Assembly (NCBI GenBank): GCA_022572865.1
Contig: JACZVB010000010.1
Span: 1 to 12,264 of the forward strand
Length of the DNA stretch: 12,264 nucleotides
Direction of reading: 5' to 3'
Origin: Chloroflexota bacterium
GTDB taxonomy: Bacteria > Chloroflexota > Dehalococcoidia > Plut-88900
The notes below the pieces were generated by a model that was given only the letters and a program-made list of their open reading frames with translations, did no database searches and was not told the origin of the DNA. How positions within the stretch are numbered: the stretch's first letter is position 1; each line of letters starts with the position of its first letter. Position numbers and translations under genes: made by a program. Shown in pieces: positions 7,229-12,264 of this stretch.

Positions 7229-7246
7229 AAAATATCTAGAGATTTT
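7229..7246. promoter_or_regulatory. AT-rich 18-bp palindrome, candidate operator
   Basis: AAAAT-A-TCTAGA-G-ATTTT is symmetric at all but one base pair (7234/7241). It stands out from the GC-rich surroundings, between the weak promoter candidate and the amidohydrolase start. A dimeric repressor site is possible; nothing identifies the protein. Confidence 0.35.
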
Positions 7247-7395
7247 GGCCCGAGGCTATGCTTTCGAAGGGCGGGTGCATGGGGGAATAGAATAGGAGGG
7301 TTGCTGTGTCAGGTTCAAGTATTCCCACCATCTATCGACAGGCGGGGCCGGAGTGACCGAATCAGCAGCCTGGGCTTGCTCATATTCCTGCTGGG

Positions 7396-8067
7396 CTAAC
7401 GGCGGCGCGGCAGCTGGGGGATCAGCCAGGACAGGAACGCGTCGCTGCTGCGAGTCTGAATGTATACCCTCCCCGGCCCCGTCATCTCCACCACCAGGCC
7501 CTCGCCGCTGAACAGGGTCGACTTCAGCCCCCCGACCCGGGTGACCCGGTAGCCGACGCCCTGGTCGAAGGCCACCATGTGGCCGGTGTCCACGATATAC
7601 TTCTCGCCATTCTTCAGGTCCTTGCTGTGGATCGCCCCATAGCTGGACAGGAACAGGTCGCCTTTGCCCTCGAGCCTGAGTAGAAAGAGCCCCTCGCCGG
7701 AAAAGAAGGTCTTGGCCCCGCCCCATTGGGTATCGATGGAGATGTCCGTGGAGCAGGCCATGTAAGACCCCGACTGGACCATCAAGACCTCGTTGTTAAG
7801 CTCCAGGTGGACCACGTCCCCGGGAAGTGCCGGGGCCAGGGTCACTTCGCCGGGCTCTTCGGCCCTGAAGGTGTTCAGGAAAAAGCTCTCGCCGCCCATG
7901 AACTTGCGGGCCAGGCCCCCCAGGAGCCCACCCCGCATCTTGGTCTCTATCTGGATGCTGGGTGACATGCTGACCATAGCTCCTGCTTCCGCCGTGATAT
8001 CTTCGCCTCTGTCAAGGCTAATGACCGCTAGCGAATAGGAGGGTTTATAGAGGATTTCGTGCTTCAT
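7396..8067 (-). CDS. TIGR00266/AIM24 family protein
   Basis: The product is 223 aa, a normal length for this family, whose beta-rich fold resembles tryptophan-RNA-binding attenuation protein; its bacterial role is unknown. Family features: AGAMVSMSPSIQIETKMRGG (near residues 28-47), KFMGGESFFLNTF (55-67), GSYMACSTDISIDTQWGGAKTFFSGEG in the middle, and the ending GPGRVYIQTRSSDAFLSWL before PQLPRRR. There is no signal peptide or membrane segment, so it is probably cytoplasmic. The start at 8065-8067 (MKHEILYKP) has GAGGTG 5 nt upstream and matches the family N-terminus; the in-frame start at 8139 would add 24 residues that overlap the candidate promoter. It is transcribed divergently from the crotonase and stands alone. 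Confidence 0.88.
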   Translation of the reverse strand: MKHEILYKPSYSLAVISLDRGEDITAEAGAMVSMSPSIQIETKMRGGLLGGLARKFMGGESFFLNTFRAEEPGEVTLAPALPGDVVHLELNNEVLMVQSGSYMACSTDISIDTQWGGAKTFFSGEGLFLLRLEGKGDLFLSSYGAIHSKDLKNGEKYIVDTGHMVAFDQGVGYRVTRVGGLKSTLFSGEGLVVEMTGPGRVYIQTRSSDAFLSWLIPQLPRRR

Positions 8068-8086
8068 ATCTCCACCTCTCTTAGAC

Positions 8087-8108
8087 CTGATAAGTCTTGT
8101 TCTATCAG
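8087..8108. promoter_or_regulatory. Inverted repeat CTGATA-N10-TATCAG
   Basis: Perfect 6-bp arms at 8087-8092 and 8103-8108 lie just downstream of the predicted AIM24 transcription start (about 8112) and upstream of its ribosome-binding site. The position suits an operator or a small leader hairpin. The arms are short, so chance is possible. Confidence 0.3.
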
Positions 8109-8118
8109 CGCCGTCCCG

Positions 8119-8147
8119 ACCATAAGCACCCGTCTTCATTGTGTCAA
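8119..8147 (-). promoter_or_regulatory. Sigma70-like promoter for the AIM24 gene
   Basis: On the minus strand a perfect TTGACA (8142-8147) is followed after 17 bp by TATGGT (8119-8124), 4 of 6 to consensus. It predicts a leader of about 45 nt before the ATG at 8067. The -35 match and ideal spacing make it the best promoter in the window. Confidence 0.55.
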
Positions 8148-8166
8148 GGTGAAGCCGCCTCGATTG

Positions 8167-8195
8167 TTGTCATTCAGGAGGCCCTTTGCTATCCT
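8167..8195 (+). promoter_or_regulatory. Sigma70-like promoter for the crotonase gene
   Basis: TTGTCA (8167-8172), 17 bp, then TATCCT (8190-8195): 5 of 6 and 4 of 6 to consensus. The predicted leader is about 110 nt. It is back to back with the AIM24 promoter, with 19 bp between the two -35 boxes, so the two could share a regulator. Confidence 0.42.
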
Positions 8196-8314
8196 TTCAC
8201 GGGCGTTCTGCCCCATACCATTTCGTGGGACCAAATGTCGGAGGAGGACCTTCCTGCATGGTGTTCTCCCGCAAATTCCCCGTGGACGGAGAGTTTTGAA
8301 GGAGGAGTCGGGTA

Positions 8315-9097
8315 ATGGGCTTCGAGTTTATTCGTTTCGAGAAGAAGTATGGCATCGCAACCCTGACCTTGAACAGGCCCAAGCAGCTCAACGCAATAAA
8401 CAGCCAGATGATCGATGAGATCCTTGAAGCGATAGCCGAGGCCGGCGCCGATCCCGAGGTACGGGTCCTGGTCCTCAGGGGCGAGGGCCGCGCCTTCAGC
8501 GCAGGGGACGACCTGAAGGGAATGGGCCCCAGTTCCCGGAAGGTAGGCTCCGACATCCTCTCCGAGCAGTTGGAACAGCACCCCAGATTCGTAAGAGCCC
8601 TCAGGGGACTGCTCAAGCCGGTGATCGCCGGGGTCCAGGGCTACGCGCTGGGGGCCGCCTGCGAGATGGTACTGGCCTCGGACCTGATCATCGCCGCGGA
8701 GGACGCCCGAATAGGGCTGCCCTATGTCCAGAGGGGCCTGGCCTCCGGCACCTACTCCCTTCAGATGAGCATCGGCTACCACAAGGCCTGCGAGATGCTT
8801 TTTCTGGGCGACTGGGTCAGCGGCAGGGATGCCGAGCGTATCGGCCTGATAAACAGGGCCGTGCCCCCAGACCAGTTGGACGAGGCCGTGGCGGAGATGG
8901 CCGGCAGACTGGCCAAGGGGGCCACTACTGCCATCGCCTACATGAAGCAGGCCATGAACACTTCGCCGGCCATCCATTGGGAGGCGGGCCTCACCCTCCA
9001 GACCCTGATCCAAAAGCCGGTACAGGATACCGGGGACGCCCAGGAGGGGCGGAAGTCGTTCATCGAGAAGCGGGAGCCTCACTTCAAGGGCAGGTAG
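8315..9097 (+). CDS. Enoyl-CoA hydratase/isomerase (crotonase) family protein
   Basis: The product is 260 aa, a full-length crotonase that should act on an acyl-CoA thioester in the cytoplasm. The oxyanion-hole segments are present: AFSAGDDLKG (60-69) and GYALGAACEM (109-118), and the ending SFIEKREPHFKGR is typical. E117 matches catalytic Glu144 of rat mitochondrial enoyl-CoA hydratase. The position of Glu164, in the usual QPE motif, is Y137 (GLPYVQRGL). Loss of that residue argues against plain water addition and for another crotonase chemistry such as isomerisation, C-C bond cleavage or thioester hydrolysis. The ATG has AAGGAGGAG 7 nt upstream. It is the only plus-strand gene, with no beta-oxidation partners nearby. 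Confidence 0.9.
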   Translation: MGFEFIRFEKKYGIATLTLNRPKQLNAINSQMIDEILEAIAEAGADPEVRVLVLRGEGRAFSAGDDLKGMGPSSRKVGSDILSEQLEQHPRFVRALRGLLKPVIAGVQGYALGAACEMVLASDLIIAAEDARIGLPYVQRGLASGTYSLQMSIGYHKACEMLFLGDWVSGRDAERIGLINRAVPPDQLDEAVAEMAGRLAKGATTAIAYMKQAMNTSPAIHWEAGLTLQTLIQKPVQDTGDAQEGRKSFIEKREPHFKGR

Positions 9098-9098
9098 T

Positions 9099-9124
9099 CC
9101 CTGGCCGTACTGGTCATACCAGGG
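9099..9124. terminator. Hairpin between convergent genes, possible bidirectional terminator
   Basis: CCCTGG (9099-9104) pairs with CCAGGG (9119-9124) across a 14-nt loop. It begins 2 bp after the crotonase stop and covers the HAD gene stop. No U-run follows on either strand, so intrinsic termination would be weak. Confidence 0.35.
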
Positions 9125-9938
9125 GGCTTATCTGGCCCCGGGCCATCAACTCCTCCAGAAGCTGGGCCACGCCGTCTCCCGATGCGGGCCTGACCACCAG
9201 ATCGGCCGCTCTCTGCACCTCGGGTGGAGCGTTCCCCATGGCTACTCCCAGACCCGCCCACCGGATCATGTCTACGTCGTTGAGGCTGTCTCCCACGGCC
9301 ACCGTCTCCTCCCGTAGGACTTTTAATTGCCCGGCCAGGCGCTTCAGGGCCAGGGCCTTGCTGCCCTCGGGATGGCCTATCTCGCAGAGGTGACTATAGG
9401 TCTTTATGATGGACAGGCAGGACCCAAGCCTGCTCCTCACCCGGTCCACGACCAGGTCTATCTGGTGGTCCTCTCCAGTTACCACCACCTTCGTAGGGGC
9501 CTCTCGGACGTGCTCCGTCAGGTCGCCTACAGGGTCCGCTTCTATCTGGAGGATAGACTCGTAGCTCTCTACCCGGGGGGTGCGGGCCCGGACGTAGAAG
9601 TGGTCCCGCACGAACACAAATGGCGAACCCCCCGTCTCCTCGATCAACCTGATGACCCGGTGGGCCAGGGGCAGGGGTATCGGCTTCTCCCAGAGCACCT
9701 CCTGGGTGACCGGGTCTCCGATTAAGGCCCCTTGATAGCAGATGATGGGCACGATCAGGCCTAACTGGGAGCAGAAGGGAAGGGTGGAGTTGAACATCCG
9801 GCCCGTGGCGATGGTAACCTCCGCGCCCATCTCTCTGACCCTCTTGACGGCTTCCTTGGTCCTGTCGGTCACGGGTGTGCCAGAGGCGCGATCGTGGAGG
9901 GTGCCGTCCAGGTCGAAGGCTATCAGCTTGTAACCCAT
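9114..9938 (-). CDS. Cof-type HAD-superfamily hydrolase (subfamily IIB)
   Basis: The product is 274 aa, a soluble phosphatase likely acting on small phosphorylated metabolites such as sugar phosphates or nucleotides. All four HAD motifs are intact: FDLDGT with nucleophile D9 and D11, IATGR with T45, HPEGSK with K194, and GDSLND (216-221) with D217 and D221 for magnesium. The long segment between motifs II and III is the alpha/beta C2 cap of subfamily IIB. The ATG at 9936-9938 has an AGGTAAAG site upstream and starts 12 bp after the AIR-synthase-like stop, so the two form an operon. Its stop is 16 bp from the convergent crotonase stop. Sucrose- or phosphoglycolate-phosphatase-like roles are possible; sequence alone does not decide. 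Confidence 0.92.
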   Translation of the reverse strand: MGYKLIAFDLDGTLHDRASGTPVTDRTKEAVKRVREMGAEVTIATGRMFNSTLPFCSQLGLIVPIICYQGALIGDPVTQEVLWEKPIPLPLAHRVIRLIEETGGSPFVFVRDHFYVRARTPRVESYESILQIEADPVGDLTEHVREAPTKVVVTGEDHQIDLVVDRVRSRLGSCLSIIKTYSHLCEIGHPEGSKALALKRLAGQLKVLREETVAVGDSLNDVDMIRWAGLGVAMGNAPPEVQRAADLVVRPASGDGVAQLLEELMARGQISPLV

Positions 9939-9950
9939 CTCTTTACCTGA

Positions 9951-10973
9951 TCAGTTCTTGGCTTTCGACTTTGCAAAATATCTGGCCAGCTCGTCCCGTG
10001 AGAACGTAGGCATCTCTTTCTCACCGGCCCGGGACACGACCACCAGTCCGTCTTCCGAGGGCCTGATCTCACCGATGTCGTGGGCCGCTATCCCCGACTC
10101 TTTCAGGGCGTCAAGAACGTCCTGAGTCTGGTTCGGGGACAGGGTCAGCACCAGCGCTCCCGAGGCCAGCAGCCCCAGGGGGTCCAGGCCCAGGCATTCG
10201 CAGATCTCACGGGTCTCGGGCAGCACCGGAATCTGCTCCAGGTCCACCCGCATCCCCACTCCCGCTGCCCGGCCTATCTCCTGCAGACCGGTCATCAGGC
10301 CCCCCTCCGTCGGGTCGTGCATGGAGTGCACCTTGGCACAGGCCCTCGCCCGAGACGCCTCCTTCAGCACGCTGATTCCGGGGTCGTAGAGATAGTCCCT
10401 TGCCCGTCGCAACGATTCACGGCTCATGCCTCGGGCCTCCAGGGCGGCCGACGCTTCCCTTGCCAGGACCGCCGTTCCCTCGATGGCTATGCCCTTGGTC
10501 AGTATGATCCGGTCTCCGACCCTGGCCCCGGAGGTGGGGGTGATCTCATCCTGACTTGCCTCCCCCAGCATCGACCCCACTATCAAGGGCCGGTCCAGGT
10601 CATAGGTGATCTCGGTATGTCCCCCTATCAGGGTTATGTCCAGGGAGCGACACGCAGAGCCGATCTGATTGAATATCTGCTCCACATCCGCCTGCTCCAT
10701 GCGCTCCGGGACAAGGAGGGTGGCAAGGAACCATCTGGGAACTGCGCCCGTGGCCGCGATGTCGTTGGCATTGACGTGGACCGAGTACCACCCGATATCG
10801 TCGGTGGCGAAGGTTATCGGGTCGGTCTTGACCACCAGCACCCTGTCGCCGTCCATTTTTATTACGGCCGCGTCTTCACCCACCGCAGGCCCGATGAGGA
10901 CCCGCTCATCGTGGATGGGGGCACCGGCCAGAAGCCGGTCTAGCAGATCAGAGGGCAGCTTTCCTATTTCCAT
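9951..10973 (-). CDS. AIR synthase/HypE-like ATP-binding protein
   Basis: The product is 340 aa with the two-domain PurM (AIRS plus AIRS_C) architecture shared by PurM, ThiL, SelD and HypE, which use ATP to activate an oxygen or phosphorylate a substrate. Visible motifs: AVGEDAAVI (30-38), KTDPITFATDDIG (49-61), NANDIAATGAVP (68-79), IGGHTEIT (116-123) and HDPTEGGL (219-226). The overall pattern is closest to HypE. However, the C-terminus ends KSKAKN and lacks the PRxC-type cysteine tail that HypE modifies to thiocyanate. No hydrogenase or other hyp genes are in view. It is therefore an AIR-synthase-family protein of unknown substrate, paired with the HAD phosphatase. The ATG 10971-10973 has no clear Shine-Dalgarno sequence. 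Confidence 0.85.
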   Translation of the reverse strand: MEIGKLPSDLLDRLLAGAPIHDERVLIGPAVGEDAAVIKMDGDRVLVVKTDPITFATDDIGWYSVHVNANDIAATGAVPRWFLATLLVPERMEQADVEQIFNQIGSACRSLDITLIGGHTEITYDLDRPLIVGSMLGEASQDEITPTSGARVGDRIILTKGIAIEGTAVLAREASAALEARGMSRESLRRARDYLYDPGISVLKEASRARACAKVHSMHDPTEGGLMTGLQEIGRAAGVGMRVDLEQIPVLPETREICECLGLDPLGLLASGALVLTLSPNQTQDVLDALKESGIAAHDIGEIRPSEDGLVVVSRAGEKEMPTFSRDELARYFAKSKAKN

Positions 10974-10978
10974 GAACG

Positions 10979-11051
10979 CACGGGTCTAAGAGGTCTACAA
11001 CAGGCGTTGATTCAGGCTGTTCGCACGGGAAATCATACCACACGGGTCTAA
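10979..11051. repeat. 11-bp direct repeat, 62 bp apart
   Basis: CACGGGTCTAA occurs perfectly at 10979-10989 and 11041-11051; the following AGGT also matches after a one-base gap. On the minus strand (TTAGACCCGTG) one copy directly abuts the extended -10 box and the other lies 5 nt before the AIR-synthase-like ATG. The 62-bp spacing is close to six helical turns. Candidate paired binding sites. Confidence 0.5.
11032..11040 (-). promoter_or_regulatory. Extended -10 promoter for the AIR-synthase-like/HAD operon
   Basis: TGGTATGAT on the minus strand fits the extended -10 pattern TGnTATAAT with one mismatch. No good -35 is seen; the direct repeat occupies that place. The predicted leader is about 50 nt before the ATG at 10973. 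Confidence 0.4.
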
Positions 11052-11072
11052 AGGTTCGAGATGGATGGGGCC

Positions 11073-11089
11073 CTGGGCCCGCGGCCCGG
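11073..11089 (-). terminator. GC-rich hairpin after the PAP2-family gene
   Basis: CTGGGCC (11073-11079) pairs with GGCCCGG (11083-11089), with one G-U pair, around a 3-nt loop. It starts 16 bp past the PAP2-family stop on the minus strand. No U-run follows, so it may only stabilise a 3' end or aid factor-dependent termination. Confidence 0.35.
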
Positions 11090-11105
11090 TGTTGGAGACG
11101 CAGGG

Positions 11106-11942
11106 CTAATCGAAGGAGACGCGGCCCGACCTGAGACGGCGTTGTATCAGGGCCCGGATCGGAATGTAGAGGAGACTGGGGCTTAAGGGGAGGTTCTTCC
11201 TTATCAGCATCCTGTTGATCAGGAAAGCGATGGCGATGACACCAGCCCCTCCGATGGCGTCCAAGATGTAGTGATTACCGGTGGCAACTATGGCGAAGAA
11301 TGTGATGGTGGGATACAGGACTCCCAAAATCCTCAGCCACCAGAAGCCGGTGCTAAAGAACATCACTCCAAATAAGACAGTCCAGCCGAAGTGGATGCTG
11401 GGCATGGCTGCGAAAGCGTTGTAGTAGAACTGGGCCTCCCGGCTGTTGTACTGGGCGGGGCCGAAGGACTGGATGGTGTCAACTATCCCCGTTCCGCTTA
11501 TCATCCGGGGCGGGGCCAGGGGAAACAGCGCGTATACCACCACCGCGATGAATAGGCTCAAGAGGATTATGTTGCGGTAATAGATGTATTTTTTCAGGTT
11601 GATCTTATACAAAATGATGCCGGTGGGGATTATTATGGGGAAGAAGGTCAGTATGTAGCTCCAGTTGAAGAAGACGATCACATGGTGGGCGCCATCCAAC
11701 AGCCATCTCTGCAGGTGCAACTCCCAGAAAAACCCCAGGGAGTTCTCAAGGGAGACGAGCTTCAGGGCGTTTTCTGTGGCCACTGCCTCCACATTCTCGA
11801 ACACCAGCTTCCTGGTGATCATGTAAAGGAAATAGGCAAACGTCAGCAGGGACACTTCTTTGAGGACCCTCCGACTGCCTACAGATCTGTAGGCTCTCTT
11901 AAGATGCCGGGTTATGTGCTGTCCGCTCGGGTTCGTATGCAT
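11106..11942 (-). CDS. PAP2-superfamily membrane phosphatase/phosphotransferase (PF14378-like)
   Basis: The product is 278 aa, an integral membrane enzyme of the inositol-phosphotransferase/PAP2_3 branch that acts on lipid phosphates or transfers head groups. Hydrophobic segments lie near residues 30-48, 86-112, 123-140, 187-200, 203-221 and 229-246. Catalytic motifs: YALFPLAPPRM (137-147), AAMPSIHFGW with H184, and ATGNHYILDAIGG with H224 and D228, the His-x3-Asp pair. The C-terminus is basic (IQRRLRSGR). The frame extends to a TTG at 11999, but that lies about 10 nt past a perfect TATAAT, so ATG 11940-11942 is preferred; it has no clear ribosome-binding site, and a GTG at residue 30 is a third option. 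It is probably transcribed alone. The exact lipid substrate is unknown. Confidence 0.85.
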   Translation of the reverse strand: MHTNPSGQHITRHLKRAYRSVGSRRVLKEVSLLTFAYFLYMITRKLVFENVEAVATENALKLVSLENSLGFFWELHLQRWLLDGAHHVIVFFNWSYILTFFPIIIPTGIILYKINLKKYIYYRNIILLSLFIAVVVYALFPLAPPRMISGTGIVDTIQSFGPAQYNSREAQFYYNAFAAMPSIHFGWTVLFGVMFFSTGFWWLRILGVLYPTITFFAIVATGNHYILDAIGGAGVIAIAFLINRMLIRKNLPLSPSLLYIPIRALIQRRLRSGRVSFD

Positions 11943-12007
11943 GGTTCGGTCGCAGCTATCGGTTGGGGGCGAAGGCCTGGGTTCTGAATGTCCGAACAAC
12001 TGATTGA

Positions 12008-12013
12008 ATTATA
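12008..12013 (-). promoter_or_regulatory. TATAAT -10 box of the PAP2-family gene
   Basis: A perfect TATAAT on the minus strand in an AT-rich pocket. No good TTGACA is found 16-18 bp upstream; instead a palindrome lies there. The predicted start near 12001 gives a leader of about 60 nt to the ATG at 11942. Confidence 0.45.
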
Positions 12014-12031
12014 CTCGATTGCCGCATATCG

Positions 12032-12041
12032 GACATATGTC
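12032..12041. promoter_or_regulatory. Perfect 10-bp palindrome GACATATGTC at the -35 region
   Basis: GACATATGTC is fully self-complementary and overlaps a second dyad, CATAT-N5-ATATG (12025-12039). It occupies the -35 region of the PAP2-family promoter, a common place for an activator or repressor site. Confidence 0.35.
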
Positions 12042-12066
12042 GCCAGGCAAGCTCCTGCCTTTCCGA

Positions 12067-12100
12067 TCCTGGGGCCTGGGTCTTGTTGGACTCCCCAGGA
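12067..12100 (-). terminator. Hairpin after the small CxxC protein gene
   Basis: TCCTGGGG (12067-12074) pairs perfectly with CCCCAGGA (12093-12100) over 8 bp with an 18-nt loop. It begins 11 bp past the stop of the 49-codon gene on the minus strand. There is no U-run, so the call is tentative. Confidence 0.35.
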
Positions 12101-12110
12101 CGCTAAGTAG

Positions 12111-12260
12111 CTATTTTCCTACCTTTGCCTCTTCCTTCTTGTCGCGGCCGAACATCTTGAGGATGGCCCCCGAGTGTTTGCGTCCGTTGGGGCTTTCCAG
12201 ATAGACGTCACAGGTCAGGCAGCCCACCTCCACCCGGGGCATCTTCCCGCTCATGAACAT
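12111..12260 (-). CDS. Small hypothetical protein with a CxxC motif (possibly cut by the right edge)
   Basis: The open frame gives 49 aa from ATG 12258-12260 to TAG 12111-12113. The frame stays open for the remaining bases to the edge, so the true start may lie outside the window. The product has GCLTCDVY with C14 and C17, a possible half metal site or redox pair, then LESPNGRKHSGAILKMFG and a highly charged tail (GRDKKEEAK). There is no signal peptide or membrane segment. Third codon positions are mostly G or C, like the neighbouring genes, which supports it as coding. No family is recognised. It precedes the PAP2-family gene by a promoter-bearing gap of about 170 bp. Confidence 0.55.
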   Translation of the reverse strand: MFMSGKMPRVEVGCLTCDVYLESPNGRKHSGAILKMFGRDKKEEAKVGK

Positions 12261-12264
12261 ATTA

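Larger units (their letters stand above)
7072..7395. other. 324-bp intergenic region upstream of the amidohydrolase cluster
   Basis: No convincing gene is seen on either strand. On the minus strand a weak promoter-like pair, TTGAAC (7313-7318) and TATTCT (7289-7294) with 18-bp spacing, could start the cluster transcript about 215 nt before the GTG. An AT-rich palindrome lies at 7229-7246. The 11-mer TATCGACAGGC occurs twice in the same orientation (7140-7150 and 7333-7343). No terminator with a U-run follows the AIM24 gene. Confidence 0.4.

Noticed and set aside
7311..7330. GGTTCAAG followed by CCACCA, resembling a tRNA T-loop and 3' end
   Set aside because: The bases flanking GTTCAAG do not form a T-stem, and no acceptor, D- or anticodon stems can be built upstream.
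7256..7726. Minus-strand frame extending from the AIM24 gene into the intergenic region
   Set aside because: Most of it is out of frame with the well-supported AIM24 gene. The non-overlapping tail has no start or ribosome-binding site of its own.
8189..9082. 297-codon minus-strand open frame opposite the crotonase
   Set aside because: It is a shadow of the crotonase, which has clear motifs and a strong ribosome-binding site. The antisense translation shows no family features.
10080..10943. 287-codon plus-strand open frame opposite the AIR-synthase-like gene
   Set aside because: The minus strand carries intact PurM-fold motifs; the plus frame is compositionally odd and lacks a convincing start signal.
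9951..10973. Annotation as hydrogenase maturation factor HypE
   Set aside because: The C-terminal cysteine tail is missing and no hydrogenase or other hyp genes are nearby, so only the AIR-synthase superfamily is claimed.

Overview
The window is GC-rich DNA (mostly G or C at third codon positions) from a free-living bacterium, almost certainly environmental. Its gene content is several amidohydrolases, an amidase, a luciferase-like monooxygenase, a crotonase, a TIGR00266/AIM24 protein and short intergenic hairpin repeats of the TTCGACAAGCTCAG class. That mix is typical of Chloroflexota such as Dehalococcoidia/SAR202-type lineages. The assignment is an inference from gene content, not from a phylogenetic marker. 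There are no rRNA or tRNA genes, CRISPR arrays, transposases or phage genes. Ten of the eleven genes are on the minus strand.

Positions 1-7071 (all minus, read right to left) look like a catabolic cluster. An ATZ/TRZ-type amidohydrolase (5602-7071) is followed 21 bp later by a luciferase-like flavin/F420 oxidoreductase, then an amidase-signature amidase (2869-4293), a YtcJ-like amidohydrolase (1193-2821) and a partial Amidohydro_2 protein running off the left edge (1-951). Four hydrolases and one oxidoreductase suggest oxidative plus hydrolytic breakdown of an amide- or heterocycle-containing compound; the substrate cannot be read from sequence. The most striking lesion is here. The 5' end of the oxidoreductase gene is present twice, 177 bp apart in the same frame. 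The copies differ only at four synonymous sites and are separated by 102 bp carrying a hairpin repeat that supplies an in-frame TGA.

Positions 7072-8314 hold a 324-bp intergenic stretch, an AIM24/TIGR00266 gene (7396-8067, minus), and a divergent promoter region with back-to-back sigma70-like boxes. That region serves the AIM24 gene and a crotonase on the plus strand (8315-9097). The crotonase lacks the second catalytic glutamate of true enoyl-CoA hydratases.

Positions 9098-10973 hold a HAD-IIB (Cof-type) phosphatase and a HypE/PurM-like AIR-synthase-family protein. They form a two-gene minus-strand operon converging on the crotonase. The HypE-like protein has no C-terminal cysteine motif, so it is not a standard hydrogenase maturase.

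Positions 10974-12264 hold a regulatory gap with an 11-bp direct repeat spaced 62 bp around a candidate extended -10 box, a membrane PAP2-family phosphatase/transferase (11106-11942), its candidate promoter with a perfect palindrome, and a small 49-codon CxxC protein at the right edge. Several starts were moved to internal codons because they have clear Shine-Dalgarno sequences (2821, 7071, 8067).
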